A stretch of DNA of 64,000 nt from positions 310,001-374,000 of the forward strand of contig NZ_QPJK01000009.1 of NCBI RefSeq assembly GCF_003337555.1, written 5' to 3'. The translations under genes were made by a program, and so were the position numbers. How positions within the stretch are numbered: the stretch's first letter is position 1; each line of letters starts with the position of its first letter. Below the pieces are notes generated by a model, which was not told the DNA's origin, ran no database searches, and was given only the letters and a program-made list of their open reading frames with translations. Below are positions 49,283 through 59,505 of this stretch, piece by piece. Origin of the DNA: Pseudorhodoferax soli (GTDB lineage Bacteria > Pseudomonadota > Gammaproteobacteria > Burkholderiales > Burkholderiaceae_C).

Positions 49283-50716
49283 ATGGCAATCACATCGGTC
49301 GGTATCGGCAGTGGCCTCGAGGTCGAGGACATCATCAGCAAGCTGGTGGCGCTGGAGAAGAAGCCGCTCGAAGGATTGCAGGCCAAGGCCGAAAAGATCC
49401 AGACCAAGGTGTCTTCCTTTGCCGAGATCAAGTCGCTGGTCTCCACCTTGCAGGATGCAGCCTCCAAGCTGGCACTGGACAGCGGCTGGAATGCGCTGGC
49501 GGTCAAGTCGTCCAAGGAATCGGCGGTTTCGGTCAGCGTCTCCGGCATCGCTGCCGCCACCAGCTTCTCGGTCGGCGTGCAGAAGCTGGCGCAGTCGCAA
49601 TCCACCGTGTCCACTGCCATCTCCGCGGGCGGCACCATCGGTTCGGGCCAGCTGACACTGGAGCTGGGCAGCTGGAATGCCGGGGTGTTCACCGCCGGCA
49701 CGGCGGCAGCTGTCAATGTCACGGTCGGTGCGAACGACACGCTGGCCCAGGTGGCTGCCAAGATCAACGACTCCGGCGCCGGGGTCGTGGCCACGGTGTT
49801 GAGCGACGCCTCCGGCGACCGCCTGATGCTGCGCTCCAAGGACACCGGTGCGGTCTCCGGCTTCCGCATCACCGCCGCTGACAGCGACGGCAACAACGCC
49901 GACAACGCCGGCCTGTCGCGGCTGGCGTTCGACCTGGCCCAGCCCACAGTGGGCATGGCGGCCAACACCTACCAGGCCGCGCAGGACGCGGTGGCGACGA
50001 TCAACGGCATCACCGTGACGTCGGCCAAGAACCAGCTGGTCAATGCCGTGCCGGGCCTGACGATTTCGCTGAACGAGGTCACGCCTGTCGGCGCCGACGC
50101 GCTGATCACCAGCACCGTCGACAAGGAGGCGATGACCAAGAACATCCAGGAGTTCGTCGACGCGTACAACGCGATCAACACGCTGCTGGCCGATTCCACC
50201 AAGTACGACAGCGAGACCAAGACGGCGGGCGACCTGCAGGGCGACTCCACGGCGGTGGGGCTGCGCAACAGCCTGCGTTCCGTGCTCACGGCGAACGGGG
50301 GCAGCGGCAACGTGTTCAATTCCTTGTCCGACATTGGCATCACGATGGCGCGCGACGGCAACCTGGCCATCAACGGCTCCAAGCTCAGCACCTCGCTGGG
50401 TGACCTGGAGAACGTCAAGAAGCTCTTCATCCAGCGCAATGAGGATGGCAGCAGCACGGGCTTGGCCGCGCGCATGAAGAGCTATACCGGCACCTTGCTG
50501 TCGTTCGACGGCTTGCTCAACAACAAGACCGATGCGCTGGGGCGCGAGTCCGATCGCAATCTGGACCAGCAGGACAAGATCAACGACCGCGCCACCCTGG
50601 CCGAAGCCCGGCTGCGCAAGACCTACACCGCGCTGGACGTGAAGATGGGCTCGCTGCAGGCCCTGGCCAACTACATGGACCAGCAAGTCTCGCAGTGGAA
50701 CAAGAAGAACGACTGA
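49283..50716 (+). CDS. fliD: Flagellar filament cap protein FliD (HAP2)
   Basis: Pentameric cap that folds flagellin at the filament tip. 477 residues, close to E. coli (468). The N-terminal D0/D1 signature is SVGIGSGLEVEDIISKLVALE, with coiled-coil termini and two variable middle domains (FSVGVQKLAQSQS, NGITVTSAKNQLVNAVPGLTI). The C-terminal helix YTALDVKMGSLQALANYM matches the family. It lies after the flagellin terminator, with a GGAGATT ribosome binding site upstream of the ATG. Confidence 0.95.
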   Translation: MAITSVGIGSGLEVEDIISKLVALEKKPLEGLQAKAEKIQTKVSSFAEIKSLVSTLQDAASKLALDSGWNALAVKSSKESAVSVSVSGIAAATSFSVGVQKLAQSQSTVSTAISAGGTIGSGQLTLELGSWNAGVFTAGTAAAVNVTVGANDTLAQVAAKINDSGAGVVATVLSDASGDRLMLRSKDTGAVSGFRITAADSDGNNADNAGLSRLAFDLAQPTVGMAANTYQAAQDAVATINGITVTSAKNQLVNAVPGLTISLNEVTPVGADALITSTVDKEAMTKNIQEFVDAYNAINTLLADSTKYDSETKTAGDLQGDSTAVGLRNSLRSVLTANGGSGNVFNSLSDIGITMARDGNLAINGSKLSTSLGDLENVKKLFIQRNEDGSSTGLAARMKSYTGTLLSFDGLLNNKTDALGRESDRNLDQQDKINDRATLAEARLRKTYTALDVKMGSLQALANYMDQQVSQWNKKND

Positions 50717-50741
50717 GGCGGATTTTTCACGCGCACAACGC

Positions 50742-50768
50742 TTGAGTCCGGGCACGGCCTGCCGATAA
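50742..50768 (+). promoter_or_regulatory. FliA (sigma28) promoter of fliS-fliT
   Basis: A perfect -10 GCCGATAA (50761-50768) with TTGA (50742-50745) exactly 15 bases upstream, against TAAA-N15-GCCGATAA. It ends 22 bases before the fliS ATG, leaving a very short leader. It would drive fliS-fliT late, together with flagellin. Confidence 0.75.
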
Positions 50769-50790
50769 CCACAACATCAACGACAGTTTC

Positions 50791-51219
50791 ATGGGCTCTT
50801 CGATGTTCACTTCGGTCAGTTCCCGCTCCGCAGCGGCCTACAAGCGCGTTGGCACCCAGACCAGCGTGGAAGGCGCCAGCCCCCATCAGCTGATTTGCCT
50901 GCTTTATGAGGCCTTGCTTGGCGCATTGCGCCAGTCCCACGCAGCCACAATGCGTGGCGACAACGAGACCAAGGGCAAGGAAATCGGCAAGGCCGTGCGC
51001 ATCCTCGAGGAAGGCCTGAAGGCCGCCCTCAACGACGCAGCAGGCGGCGAGCTGGCGACCAACCTGCGCGGTGTCTACAACTACAGCATCAGCCGACTCA
51101 CAAGAGCCAACATCCACAACGACGCGCCGATGATCCAAGAAGTGATTGACCTGATCGTGCCGGTCTACGGCGCCTGGAAGAGCATTGCCAACCCAGCCGG
51201 CCAGCCGGCCGTTTCCTGA
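50791..51219 (+). CDS. fliS: Flagellin export chaperone FliS
   Basis: Binds the C-terminus of flagellin and prevents premature polymerisation. 142 residues. Motif region RSAAAYKRVGTQTSVEGASP, then LICLLYEALLGAL and the helix KAVRILEEGLKAAL, as in the four-helix FliS fold. An internal ATG at 50803 (MFTSVSS) matches the usual FliS beginning and is equally likely as the start; neither has a strong ribosome binding site. It is 8 bases before fliT and has its own FliA promoter. Confidence 0.93.
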   Translation: MGSSMFTSVSSRSAAAYKRVGTQTSVEGASPHQLICLLYEALLGALRQSHAATMRGDNETKGKEIGKAVRILEEGLKAALNDAAGGELATNLRGVYNYSISRLTRANIHNDAPMIQEVIDLIVPVYGAWKSIANPAGQPAVS

Positions 51220-51227
51220 GCAGCACC

Positions 51228-51527
51228 ATGTCGCACATGCTCATCGACTACTACAAGGCCATCGAGGACAGCAGCGTCAAGATGCTGCGGGCCGCCCAGC
51301 AGGAAGATTGGGACGAGGTGGTGCGCCATGAGGGCGCCTGCGCGGTGCTGATCGAGCAGCTGCGCCACCAGTCGCAGACCGAGCAGCTGACGGCCGAGCA
51401 CCGCAAGGAGAAGGCGCGCATCATGCAGCGCATCCTGCGCAACGACGCCGAGATCCGCTGCCTGACGGAGCCCTGGCTCACGCAGTTCGAATACATGATG
51501 GAAAGCCGCCCGCAGCTGCTGCACTGA
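51228..51527 (+). CDS. fliT: FliT-type flagellar chaperone
   Basis: A 99-residue helical protein. FliT chaperones FliD and in enterics also restrains FlhDC. Sequence conservation in this family is weak; the call rests on position right after fliS, size, and three amphipathic helices (MLIDYYKAIEDSSVKMLRAA, LTAEHRKEKARIMQRIL). A strong bidirectional terminator follows 39 bases later. Confidence 0.8.
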   Translation: MSHMLIDYYKAIEDSSVKMLRAAQQEDWDEVVRHEGACAVLIEQLRHQSQTEQLTAEHRKEKARIMQRILRNDAEIRCLTEPWLTQFEYMMESRPQLLH

Positions 51528-51565
51528 GCCAGACCAGCCGGTGGCCCTGCGCCACCGCCAAAGCA

Positions 51566-51590
51566 AAGAGCCGCCCGATGGGCGGCTCTT
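51566..51590. terminator. Bidirectional intrinsic terminator between fliT and fliE
   Basis: AAGAGCCGCCC (51566-51576) and GGGCGGCTCTT (51580-51590) form a perfect 11-bp stem with a GAT loop. It separates the convergent fliDST and fliE transcripts. Confidence 0.85.
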
Positions 51591-51614
51591 GTCGTTTGAG
51601 GGGTGTGCGGGGGC

Positions 51615-51938
51615 TCAGACCTGCATGTTCATGATGTCCGTGTAGGCCTGCACCATGCGGTTGCGCACGTGCAGCGTGGCCTGGAAGCCGATCTGCGCCT
51701 TCTGGATCGCCACCATGGTCTCTTCCAGGCTGACCTGCGGGTTCTCCAGCTGCACCTCGCGCGAGAGCCGGCCGGATTCGCCCTGGGCGCCGCTCACGGA
51801 CACCAGCGCGCTCTTGAGCGCGGTGGAGAAGCCGGCCTGCTCCTTGGGCTCGGCCACGACGCCGCGCGCGGCCGCGCCAGCCGCCGGTGCCGGGCGGGCG
51901 ACGGCGGAGCCGATCGAGGGGGTGAGGCGAAGATCCAT
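51615..51938 (-). CDS. fliE: MS-ring/rod adaptor protein FliE
   Basis: Connects the MS-ring to the proximal rod, 107 residues, normal length. The C-terminal two-thirds hold the conserved helices (LENPQVSLEETMVAIQKAQI, FQATLHVRNRMVQAYTDIM). The N-terminus is a disordered A/P-rich segment. It is transcribed alone, divergent from fliF with a 176-base region between, as in E. coli. Confidence 0.95.
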   Translation of the reverse strand: MDLRLTPSIGSAVARPAPAAGAAARGVVAEPKEQAGFSTALKSALVSVSGAQGESGRLSREVQLENPQVSLEETMVAIQKAQIGFQATLHVRNRMVQAYTDIMNMQV

Positions 51939-52114
51939 GGCGCAGTCCTGGCAGGTGTGATGGCGGCAATCCTAGTGGCCGCCAGCCGCCGCCATGGGCC
52001 GAAATGCTGGCCAATCCGCGCGCTTATCCGGCGAAGAATCCGGCCGGATCTCAGAATAATCCGCCGCATCACTCCCAATGCGTACGTCCGCCCCGCGCGG
52101 CGTGCCCCAAGACG

Positions 52115-53875
52115 ATGTCTGCCGTTGCCGAACTTCCTGCCGGTCCTCTGGTCCCCGCTCCCGCGGAACCCGCTGCCGCGGGTGCGCTCGCCAAATCGCC
52201 GCTGGCCGAGCGGCTGGCACGGCTCGACCGCGCCCAGCGCATCCGGCTCGGGCTGGGCATCGGCCTCTTGCTGCTGGTCATCGTGGCGGGCTTCATGATG
52301 GGCAACCGCACCGCCTACCGAACGCTCTACAACGGCCTGACGGACAAGGACGGCGGCGCCATCGTGGCCCAGCTCACGCAGATGAACGTGCCCTACAAGT
52401 ATTCGGAGAACGGCGGCTCCATCCTGGTGCCGGAAGACCGTGTGCACGACGCACGCCTGCGCCTGGCCTCGCTGGGCCTGCCCAAGGGCTCGGTCACGGG
52501 CTTCGAGCTCATGGAGAGCAACCGCTTCGGGATGACGCAGTTCCAGGAGCGGCTGACCTTCCAGCGCGGCCTGGAAGGCGAGCTCACGCGCTCGATCCAG
52601 TCCATCGCGTCGGTGGAAAGTGCGCGCGTGCACCTGGCGCTGCCGAACCAGAACGGCTTCTTCCGCGAGCAGCAAAAGCCCTCGGCCTCGGTGCTGATCA
52701 CGCTGCGCGCAGGCCGCACCCTGGACCGTGCGCAACTGGCTGGCATCGTGCACCTGGTGGCCTCCAGCGTGCCCGAGATGAACCCCTCGGCCGTCAGCGT
52801 GCTCGACGACACCGGCAAGCTGCTCTCGGGCGCGCCCGAGTCGGGCAGCGGCGTGGATGCGCAGCAGCTGCAGTACGTCTCGCTGATCGAGCAGCAGTAC
52901 ACCCGCCGCATCATGGACATCCTGGAGCCCGTGGTCGGCCGCAACAACGTGAAGGCCCAGGTCACGGCCGAGGTCGACTTCTCCCAGACCGAGCAGACCA
53001 GCGAGCAGCACCGGCCCAACCTGTCGGCCGACGCCAGCGCCGTGCGCAGCCAGCAGGTGGTGGAAACCACCACCGGCCCGCAGGCGGGCCAGCCCTCGGG
53101 CGTGCCGGGCGCGGTGTCCAACCAGCCGCCGCAACCGGCTGCGGCGCCCATCAACGGCCAGGCCCAGCAGCTCCAGGCCTCTGGCGGCGCCCAGGGCGGC
53201 CCCAGCAACAGCAAGCGCGAGTCCATCACCAACTACGAGGTCGACAAGACCGTGCGCGTGGTGCGCGGCGGCTCCGGCGGCATCAAGCGCCTATCGGCCG
53301 CCGTGGTGGTCAACCACCAGGCCGCCACCGACGAGAAGGGCAACCCGACCACGCGGGCGCTGACGGCCGACCAGATCACCCAGATGACGGCGCTGGTGCG
53401 TGAAACCATTGGTTTCAGCCAGGACCGCGGCGATTCGGTCAACATCATGAATGCCGCCTTCGTGCAGACGGTGGAGCCGAGCGACCAGCGGCCGCTGTGG
53501 CAGCAGGTCGCCACGGTGGAGAACCTGCGCAGCTTCGCCTGGCCCATCGGCATGCTGCTGCTGGCCCTGGTCGTGCTGTTCGGCCTGGTGCGCCCCGGCT
53601 TCAAGGCCATGCAGCCGCCCAAGCCCGCGCCGGCGCTGGCCGACGGCAGCGGCACCCCGGGCGGCCCGGATGGCGGCGGGCAGCTCGACGCACTGGTGGC
53701 CGACGACGCCGAGCGCCCGGCGCTGGGCGGCCCGGCCCTGGGCGATGCTGTCGAACTGCAGCCCACCGACCACCAGCTGCGCCTGGAAGCGGCGCGCAAG
53801 CTGGCGCTGGAGAATCCGATCGCGGTGGCCAACATCGTGAAGGACTGGATCAACGGCGAATCCGCTTCTTCCTGA
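52115..53875 (+). CDS. fliF: Flagellar MS-ring protein FliF
   Basis: Inner-membrane ring that nucleates the basal body, 586 residues. The first membrane helix is at about 44-63 (GLGIGLLLLVIVAGFMMG) and the second near 475-495 (WPIGMLLLALVVLFGLV). The ring-building motifs lie between (YRTLYNGLTDKDGGAI, PEDRVHDARLRLASLGLPKG). The C-terminus VANIVKDWI is the FliG-binding peptide. I chose the ATG at 52115; the open frame upstream is non-coding. First gene of fliFGHIJKLMNOPQR. Confidence 0.96.
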   Translation: MSAVAELPAGPLVPAPAEPAAAGALAKSPLAERLARLDRAQRIRLGLGIGLLLLVIVAGFMMGNRTAYRTLYNGLTDKDGGAIVAQLTQMNVPYKYSENGGSILVPEDRVHDARLRLASLGLPKGSVTGFELMESNRFGMTQFQERLTFQRGLEGELTRSIQSIASVESARVHLALPNQNGFFREQQKPSASVLITLRAGRTLDRAQLAGIVHLVASSVPEMNPSAVSVLDDTGKLLSGAPESGSGVDAQQLQYVSLIEQQYTRRIMDILEPVVGRNNVKAQVTAEVDFSQTEQTSEQHRPNLSADASAVRSQQVVETTTGPQAGQPSGVPGAVSNQPPQPAAAPINGQAQQLQASGGAQGGPSNSKRESITNYEVDKTVRVVRGGSGGIKRLSAAVVVNHQAATDEKGNPTTRALTADQITQMTALVRETIGFSQDRGDSVNIMNAAFVQTVEPSDQRPLWQQVATVENLRSFAWPIGMLLLALVVLFGLVRPGFKAMQPPKPAPALADGSGTPGGPDGGGQLDALVADDAERPALGGPALGDAVELQPTDHQLRLEAARKLALENPIAVANIVKDWINGESASS

Positions 53876-53888
53876 ACGGAGTAAGAAC

Positions 53889-54884
53889 ATGGATGAAGAA
53901 GGTCTGACCGACGCCGCCATCTTCCTGATGTCGCTGGGCGAAGAAGAAGCGGCCGAGGTGTTCAAGCACCTCTCGCCCAAGGAGGTGCAGCGCCTGGGCG
54001 AGACCATCGCCCGCACCCGCACCGTGCCGCGCGAGCGCGTGGAGTCGGTGGTCAGCAAGTTCACCGAGACCGCCAGCCGCCAGAGCCTGCTGGTGTCCGA
54101 CACCGGCGACTACGTGAAGAATGTGCTGCGCCGCGCGCTGGGCGACGACAAGGCCTCGCTGCTGATCGACCGCATCCTGCAGGGCGGCGACATCTCCGGC
54201 ATCGAAAGCCTCAAGTGGATGGACCCGCTGTCCGTGGCCGAGTTGCTGCGCAACGAGCACCCGCAGATCGTGGCCGCCATCGTCGTGCACCTGGACCACG
54301 AGCAGGCCGCCGGCGTGCTCAAGCACCTGACCGAGCGCCTGCGCAACGACGTGCTGCTGCGCGTGGCCACGCTGGAGGGCATCCAGCCCACGGCGCTGAA
54401 GGACCTCAACGAGGTGCTGTTCAAGGTGCTGGCCGGCGGCGACAAGATCCGCAAGTCCTCGCTGGGCGGCGTCAAGGCCGCGGCGGAGATCATCAACTTC
54501 CTGGGCACCAACGTGGAGGGCACGGTGATCGAGTCCATCCGCGGCCACGACCCGGACCTGGCGCAGAAGATCATGGACAAGATGTTCGTCTTCGACGACC
54601 TCTTGAACCTGGACAACAAGTCCATGCAGCTCATGCTCAAGGAAGTGCAGTCCGATGCACTCATCGCCGCCCTCAAGGGCGCCGCGCCCGAGCTCAAGGA
54701 GAAGATCCTGGGCAACATGTCCAGCCGTGCCGCGGAGTCCATGCGCGAAGACCTGGAGTCGCGCGGCCCGATGCGCCTGTCCGAGGTCGAGGCGCAGCAG
54801 AAGGAAATCTTGAAGACCGTGCGCCGCCTGGCCGACGAAGGCCAGATCGTGCTGGCCGGCGGCGGCGATGACGCCCTGATCTGA
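53889..54884 (+). CDS. fliG: Flagellar motor switch protein FliG
   Basis: C-ring subunit that interacts with the MotA stator; 331 residues, the E. coli length. Domains N, M and C are all visible; the M domain has the EHPQ motif (LLRNEHPQIVAAIV), and the C domain the torque helix with charged residues (MFVFDDLLNLDNKSMQLML, KSMQ). It is 13 bases after fliF and overlaps fliH by one base (TGATG). Confidence 0.97.
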   Translation: MDEEGLTDAAIFLMSLGEEEAAEVFKHLSPKEVQRLGETIARTRTVPRERVESVVSKFTETASRQSLLVSDTGDYVKNVLRRALGDDKASLLIDRILQGGDISGIESLKWMDPLSVAELLRNEHPQIVAAIVVHLDHEQAAGVLKHLTERLRNDVLLRVATLEGIQPTALKDLNEVLFKVLAGGDKIRKSSLGGVKAAAEIINFLGTNVEGTVIESIRGHDPDLAQKIMDKMFVFDDLLNLDNKSMQLMLKEVQSDALIAALKGAAPELKEKILGNMSSRAAESMREDLESRGPMRLSEVEAQQKEILKTVRRLADEGQIVLAGGGDDALI

Positions 54885-55612
54885 TGTCCACTGCCCACCA
54901 CCGCATGTACACCCGCTTCATCCCTGGCGAGGAGATCGGCGTGGTCGCGGCCTGGAAGTTCGGCCGCCTGGGCGGCGACGAGCCGGAGCCGGAGCCGCTG
55001 CTGGAGGCTGCGCCGCCCGCGCCGGAGCTGGAACCCGAGCCCGAGCCGGAGCCCGAGGAAGCCCGCCTGCAGCGCGCCTACGACGCCGGCCATGCCGCCG
55101 GCTATGCCAGCGGCCATGCCGATGCGGCGCGTGTGGGCCACGAGCAGCTGGACGCCTATGTCGGGGGCCAGGGCCGCGAGAACGCGGCCCAGCTGGCGGC
55201 CGTGGTGCAGCAGTTGCAGCAGCGGCTGGCGGACTGCGAGCAGCGCCAGGCACGCCAGGTGCTGGATCTGGCCGCCGAGCTGGCACGCCAGATCGTGCGC
55301 CGCGAACTGAGCGTGCAGCCCGATGCCGTGCTGCCCGTGGTGCGCGAGGCGCTGGCGCTGCTGGGCACGGAGCACAAGGCCGCCACCGTGAAGCTGCATG
55401 CCGAAGACCTCGCGGTGGTGGAGACAGCGCTGCGCGAGGAGCACGCGGCGCTGCAGGTGAACTGGATGGCCGACGCCCAGGTGGAGCGGGGCGGTTGCCT
55501 GGTCGAGTCCGCGGGCACCGTGGTCGACGGGCGGCTGCCGGCGCGCTGGCGCCGGGCGCTGGCACAGCTGGGCCTGGACGCGCCCTGGCAGCAGGAAGCT
55601 GGCGATGCCTGA
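54884..55612 (+). CDS. fliH: Export ATPase regulator FliH
   Basis: Stator-like partner that holds the FliI ATPase at the export gate. 242 residues. The N-terminus has [10 protein letters not shown], giving the Trp residues that bind FlhA/FliN, followed by an acidic EPEPEPE linker, then the GxxxG segment [20 protein letters not shown] typical of FliH, and the C-terminal domain ([20 protein letters not shown]). It overlaps fliI by 8 bases. Confidence 0.93.
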   Translation: MSTAHHRMYTRFIPGEEIGVVAAWKFGRLGGDEPEPEPLLEAAPPAPELEPEPEPEPEEARLQRAYDAGHAAGYASGHADAARVGHEQLDAYVGGQGRENAAQLAAVVQQLQQRLADCEQRQARQVLDLAAELARQIVRRELSVQPDAVLPVVREALALLGTEHKAATVKLHAEDLAVVETALREEHAALQVNWMADAQVERGGCLVESAGTVVDGRLPARWRRALAQLGLDAPWQQEAGDA

Positions 55613-57020
55613 AGTAGACGCCCCTGCAGCCTCCTGGGATGGCCTGCTGGACACCGCCCTGGCGCGCGTGCGCGCCGGCACCACGCTGGAAGTGCGGGGC
55701 ACGCTCACGCGGCTGGCCGGCCTGGTGCTGGAGGCCACGGGCGTGCGCGTGCCGGTCGGCTCGCAGGTCCACATCCAGATGCCGGGCCAGGCCCCGGTGC
55801 TGGCCGAGGTCGTGGGCTTCGCGGGCGAGCGCGCCTTCCTGATGCCGGCCGGCGATGTGCATGGCCTGTCGCGCGGCGCCAGCGTCACGCCGGCACCGCC
55901 CTATGTGCCCATGCCGCGCCTGGGCGATGTGCCAGACGGCGCGGCTCCGCCGGCCGAGGGTGTGCTGCGCCTGCCGCTGGGCGACGGCTTGCTGGGCCGC
56001 GTGGTCGACGCCCAGGGCCTGCCCATGGACCACCAGGGGCCGGTGCGCGATGTGCGGGCCCTGCCGATGGACCGCCAGCCCATCAACGCGATGGACCGCG
56101 ACCCCGTGCGCACGGTGCTGGACACCGGCGTGCGCGCGATCAACGCCATGCTCACCGTGGGCCGCGGCCAGCGCCTGGGCCTGTTCGCCGGCTCCGGCGT
56201 GGGCAAGAGCGTGCTGCTGGGCATGATGGCGCGCTACACCGCGGCCGACGTGATCGTGGTCGGCCTGATCGGCGAACGCGGCCGCGAGGTCAAGGAGTTC
56301 GTCGAGGACATCCTGGGCGAGGACGGCCGAGCGCGTTCTGTCGTGGTGGCCGCGCCGTCCGACGCGCCGCCGCTGCTGCGCATGCAGGGCGCAGCCTATG
56401 CCACCGCCGTGGCCGAATACTTCCGCGACCAGGGCAAGCATGTGCTGCTGCTCATGGATTCGCTCACGCGCTACGCCATGGCCCAGCGCGAGATCGCACT
56501 GGCCATCGGCGAGCCGCCCGCCACCAAAGGCTACCCGCCCTCGTGCTTCGCCAAGCTGCCGGGCCTCGTGGAGCGCAGTGGCAACGGCAAGGACGGCCAT
56601 GGCTCGATCACGGCCTTCTACACCGTGCTGTCCGAGGGAGACGACCAGCAGGACCCGATCGCCGATGCGGCGCGCGCCATCCTGGACGGGCACATCGTGC
56701 TGTCGCGCGCGCTGGCCGAGTCGGGCCACTACCCGGCCATCGACATCGAGCAATCGGCCTCGCGCGTGATGCACAACGTGGTGAGCCAGGAGCACTTCCT
56801 GCTGGCCCGGCATTTCCGCGCCGTCTACTCGCGCTACCAGAAGGGCCGCGACCTCGTGCAGATCGGCGCCTACGCGCCCGGCGCCGACCCGCAGCTCGAC
56901 GAAGCCGTTCGGCTGGCGCCCGGCATGGCCGAGTTCCTGCAGCAAGACATGTTCGCCTGCTCGCCGATGCAGCAGAGCGTGCGCCAGATGGCAATGGCAC
57001 TCGATCCCGACGGGGCCTGA
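55605..57020 (+). CDS. fliI: Flagellum-specific ATPase FliI
   Basis: Hexameric ATPase of the flagellar export apparatus, related to F1-beta. 471 residues. Walker [16 protein letters not shown], Walker B region [15 protein letters not shown] and the family block [18 protein letters not shown] are intact. The overlap with fliH and close spacing to fliJ (5 bases) show one operon. Confidence 0.97.
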   Translation: MPEVDAPAASWDGLLDTALARVRAGTTLEVRGTLTRLAGLVLEATGVRVPVGSQVHIQMPGQAPVLAEVVGFAGERAFLMPAGDVHGLSRGASVTPAPPYVPMPRLGDVPDGAAPPAEGVLRLPLGDGLLGRVVDAQGLPMDHQGPVRDVRALPMDRQPINAMDRDPVRTVLDTGVRAINAMLTVGRGQRLGLFAGSGVGKSVLLGMMARYTAADVIVVGLIGERGREVKEFVEDILGEDGRARSVVVAAPSDAPPLLRMQGAAYATAVAEYFRDQGKHVLLLMDSLTRYAMAQREIALAIGEPPATKGYPPSCFAKLPGLVERSGNGKDGHGSITAFYTVLSEGDDQQDPIADAARAILDGHIVLSRALAESGHYPAIDIEQSASRVMHNVVSQEHFLLARHFRAVYSRYQKGRDLVQIGAYAPGADPQLDEAVRLAPGMAEFLQQDMFACSPMQQSVRQMAMALDPDGA

Positions 57021-57025
57021 GCAGC

Positions 57026-57494
57026 ATGTCCAAGCAACTGCTCAAGACCCTGGCCCTGGCCATCGAACTGGCCGAGCGCCGGCGCGATGCCGCCAGCCGG
57101 GCGCTGGGCCAGGCCCAGCAGCGCCGCGTCGCGGCCGAGCAGCAGCTCGCTCAGCTGAGTGGCTACGCCCAGGAGACCGAGCAGCGCTGGGAATCGCAGG
57201 CACGCATCAGCGCGCTGCCCGAACTCATGCTGCACCACCACCGCTTCATGGCCAGGCTGGACGAGGCCATCGCCATGCAGCGCCGCGCCGTGGCCGAGCA
57301 ACTGCGCCGCGAGGAGATGGCGCGCCAGGCGCTGCTGCAGGCCGAGTTGCGCGTGGCGACGCTGCGCCAGGCGGTGCTCCGCAAGGAAGAGGCGATGGCC
57401 GTGGTGCAGACACGCCGCGACCAGCGGCAGACCGATGAAATGGCCGCCGTGCGCCACGCCCTGACGCGGCGCCAGCAGGCCGAGGAGGAAGAAC

Positions 57495-57505
<11 letters not shown>
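57026..57505 (+). CDS. fliJ: Flagellar export central-stalk protein FliJ
   Basis: A 159-residue coiled-coil protein that inserts into the FliI hexamer and escorts chaperones. Almost entirely helical with long heptads (ELAERRRDAASRALGQAQQ, ALLQAELRVATLRQAVLRK). The ATG at 57026 lies 5 bases after fliI; longer frames upstream are shadows of fliI. It overlaps fliK by 11 bases. Low family conservation, but position makes the call safe. Confidence 0.92.
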
Positions 57506-58814
<1,309 letters not shown>

Positions 58815-58817
58815 AGA

Positions 58818-58841
58818 AGGCAAGCTATATATGCCTGTTTT
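58818..58841 (+). terminator. Weak stem-loop after fliK
   Basis: AGGCA (58818-58822) and TGCCT (58832-58836) flank an AT-rich loop, followed by GTTTT. The stem is only 5 bp, so termination would be partial. The region 58815-58929 also contains two ATCCGGG copies and may hold a promoter for fliL-R; I see no clear sigma28 site. Confidence 0.35.
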
Positions 58842-58929
58842 CCCAGCCTAATCCGCTGATCGGTCTGTCGATCCGGGTCAATAATCCGGGCAGAACCGAT
58901 CCCAGCCCCGAAGACAAAAGGAAATCGCC

Positions 58930-59496
58930 GTGTCCGCTCCTGCTGCCGCCGACGCCGCACCCAAGCCCAAGGGCAAGAAGCCCCTGATCCTGGGTGTCGT
59001 GGCTGTCCTGTTGCTGGCCGCGGCTGGCGCGGCCTGGATGCTGCTCGGCCGCGGCCACGCCGACGAGGAAGAGGCGGACGCTGCGCCGCCCGCCGCCCAT
59101 GCCAAGAAGGGCAAGGAGGCGCAACCGCCCGTCTACCTGCCGCTGGAGAACATGGTGGTGAACCTGGCCGACGCCGGTGGCGAGAAGTTCGCCCAGGTCG
59201 GCGTGACGCTGGAGGTCATGGACCAGAAGACCTCCGACCAGGTCAAGGCGCACCTTCCCGGCATCCGCAGTTCGGTGCTGATGCTGGTGTCGCAACGGAC
59301 CTCGGAAGAGCTGCTCACGCGCGACGGCAAGGAAAAGCTCGCCCACGACATCCTGCGCGAAGCCTCGGCGCCATTGGGCTATGAGGTCGAGGAAGACGAG
59401 CCGCCGGCCCCGGAAGGCAAGCCGCGCAAGCGTCCGCGCCCAGCCGCGTTCAACCCGATCTACCGCGTGCTGTTCTCCAGTTTCATCATCCAGTGA
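58930..59496 (+). CDS. fliL: Flagellar basal-body protein FliL
   Basis: Stator-associated inner-membrane protein that supports torque. 188 residues, one membrane helix at about 20-40 (LILGVVAVLLLAAAGAAWML), then a short acidic/A-rich linker and the periplasmic domain (VYLPLENMVVNLADAGGEKF, VLFSSFIIQ at the C-terminus). The GTG at 58930 has AAGGAA 7 bases upstream. It begins the fliLMNOPQR part of the operon. Confidence 0.94.
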   Translation: MSAPAAADAAPKPKGKKPLILGVVAVLLLAAAGAAWMLLGRGHADEEEADAAPPAAHAKKGKEAQPPVYLPLENMVVNLADAGGEKFAQVGVTLEVMDQKTSDQVKAHLPGIRSSVLMLVSQRTSEELLTRDGKEKLAHDILREASAPLGYEVEEDEPPAPEGKPRKRPRPAAFNPIYRVLFSSFIIQ

Positions 59497-59505
59497 AGCC
59501 ATGCC

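Noticed and set aside
49301-49312. A GCCGATAC sequence on the minus strand inside the start of fliD
   Set aside because: It lies within coding sequence, faces away from fliD into the terminator region, and no gene lies in a position to use it.
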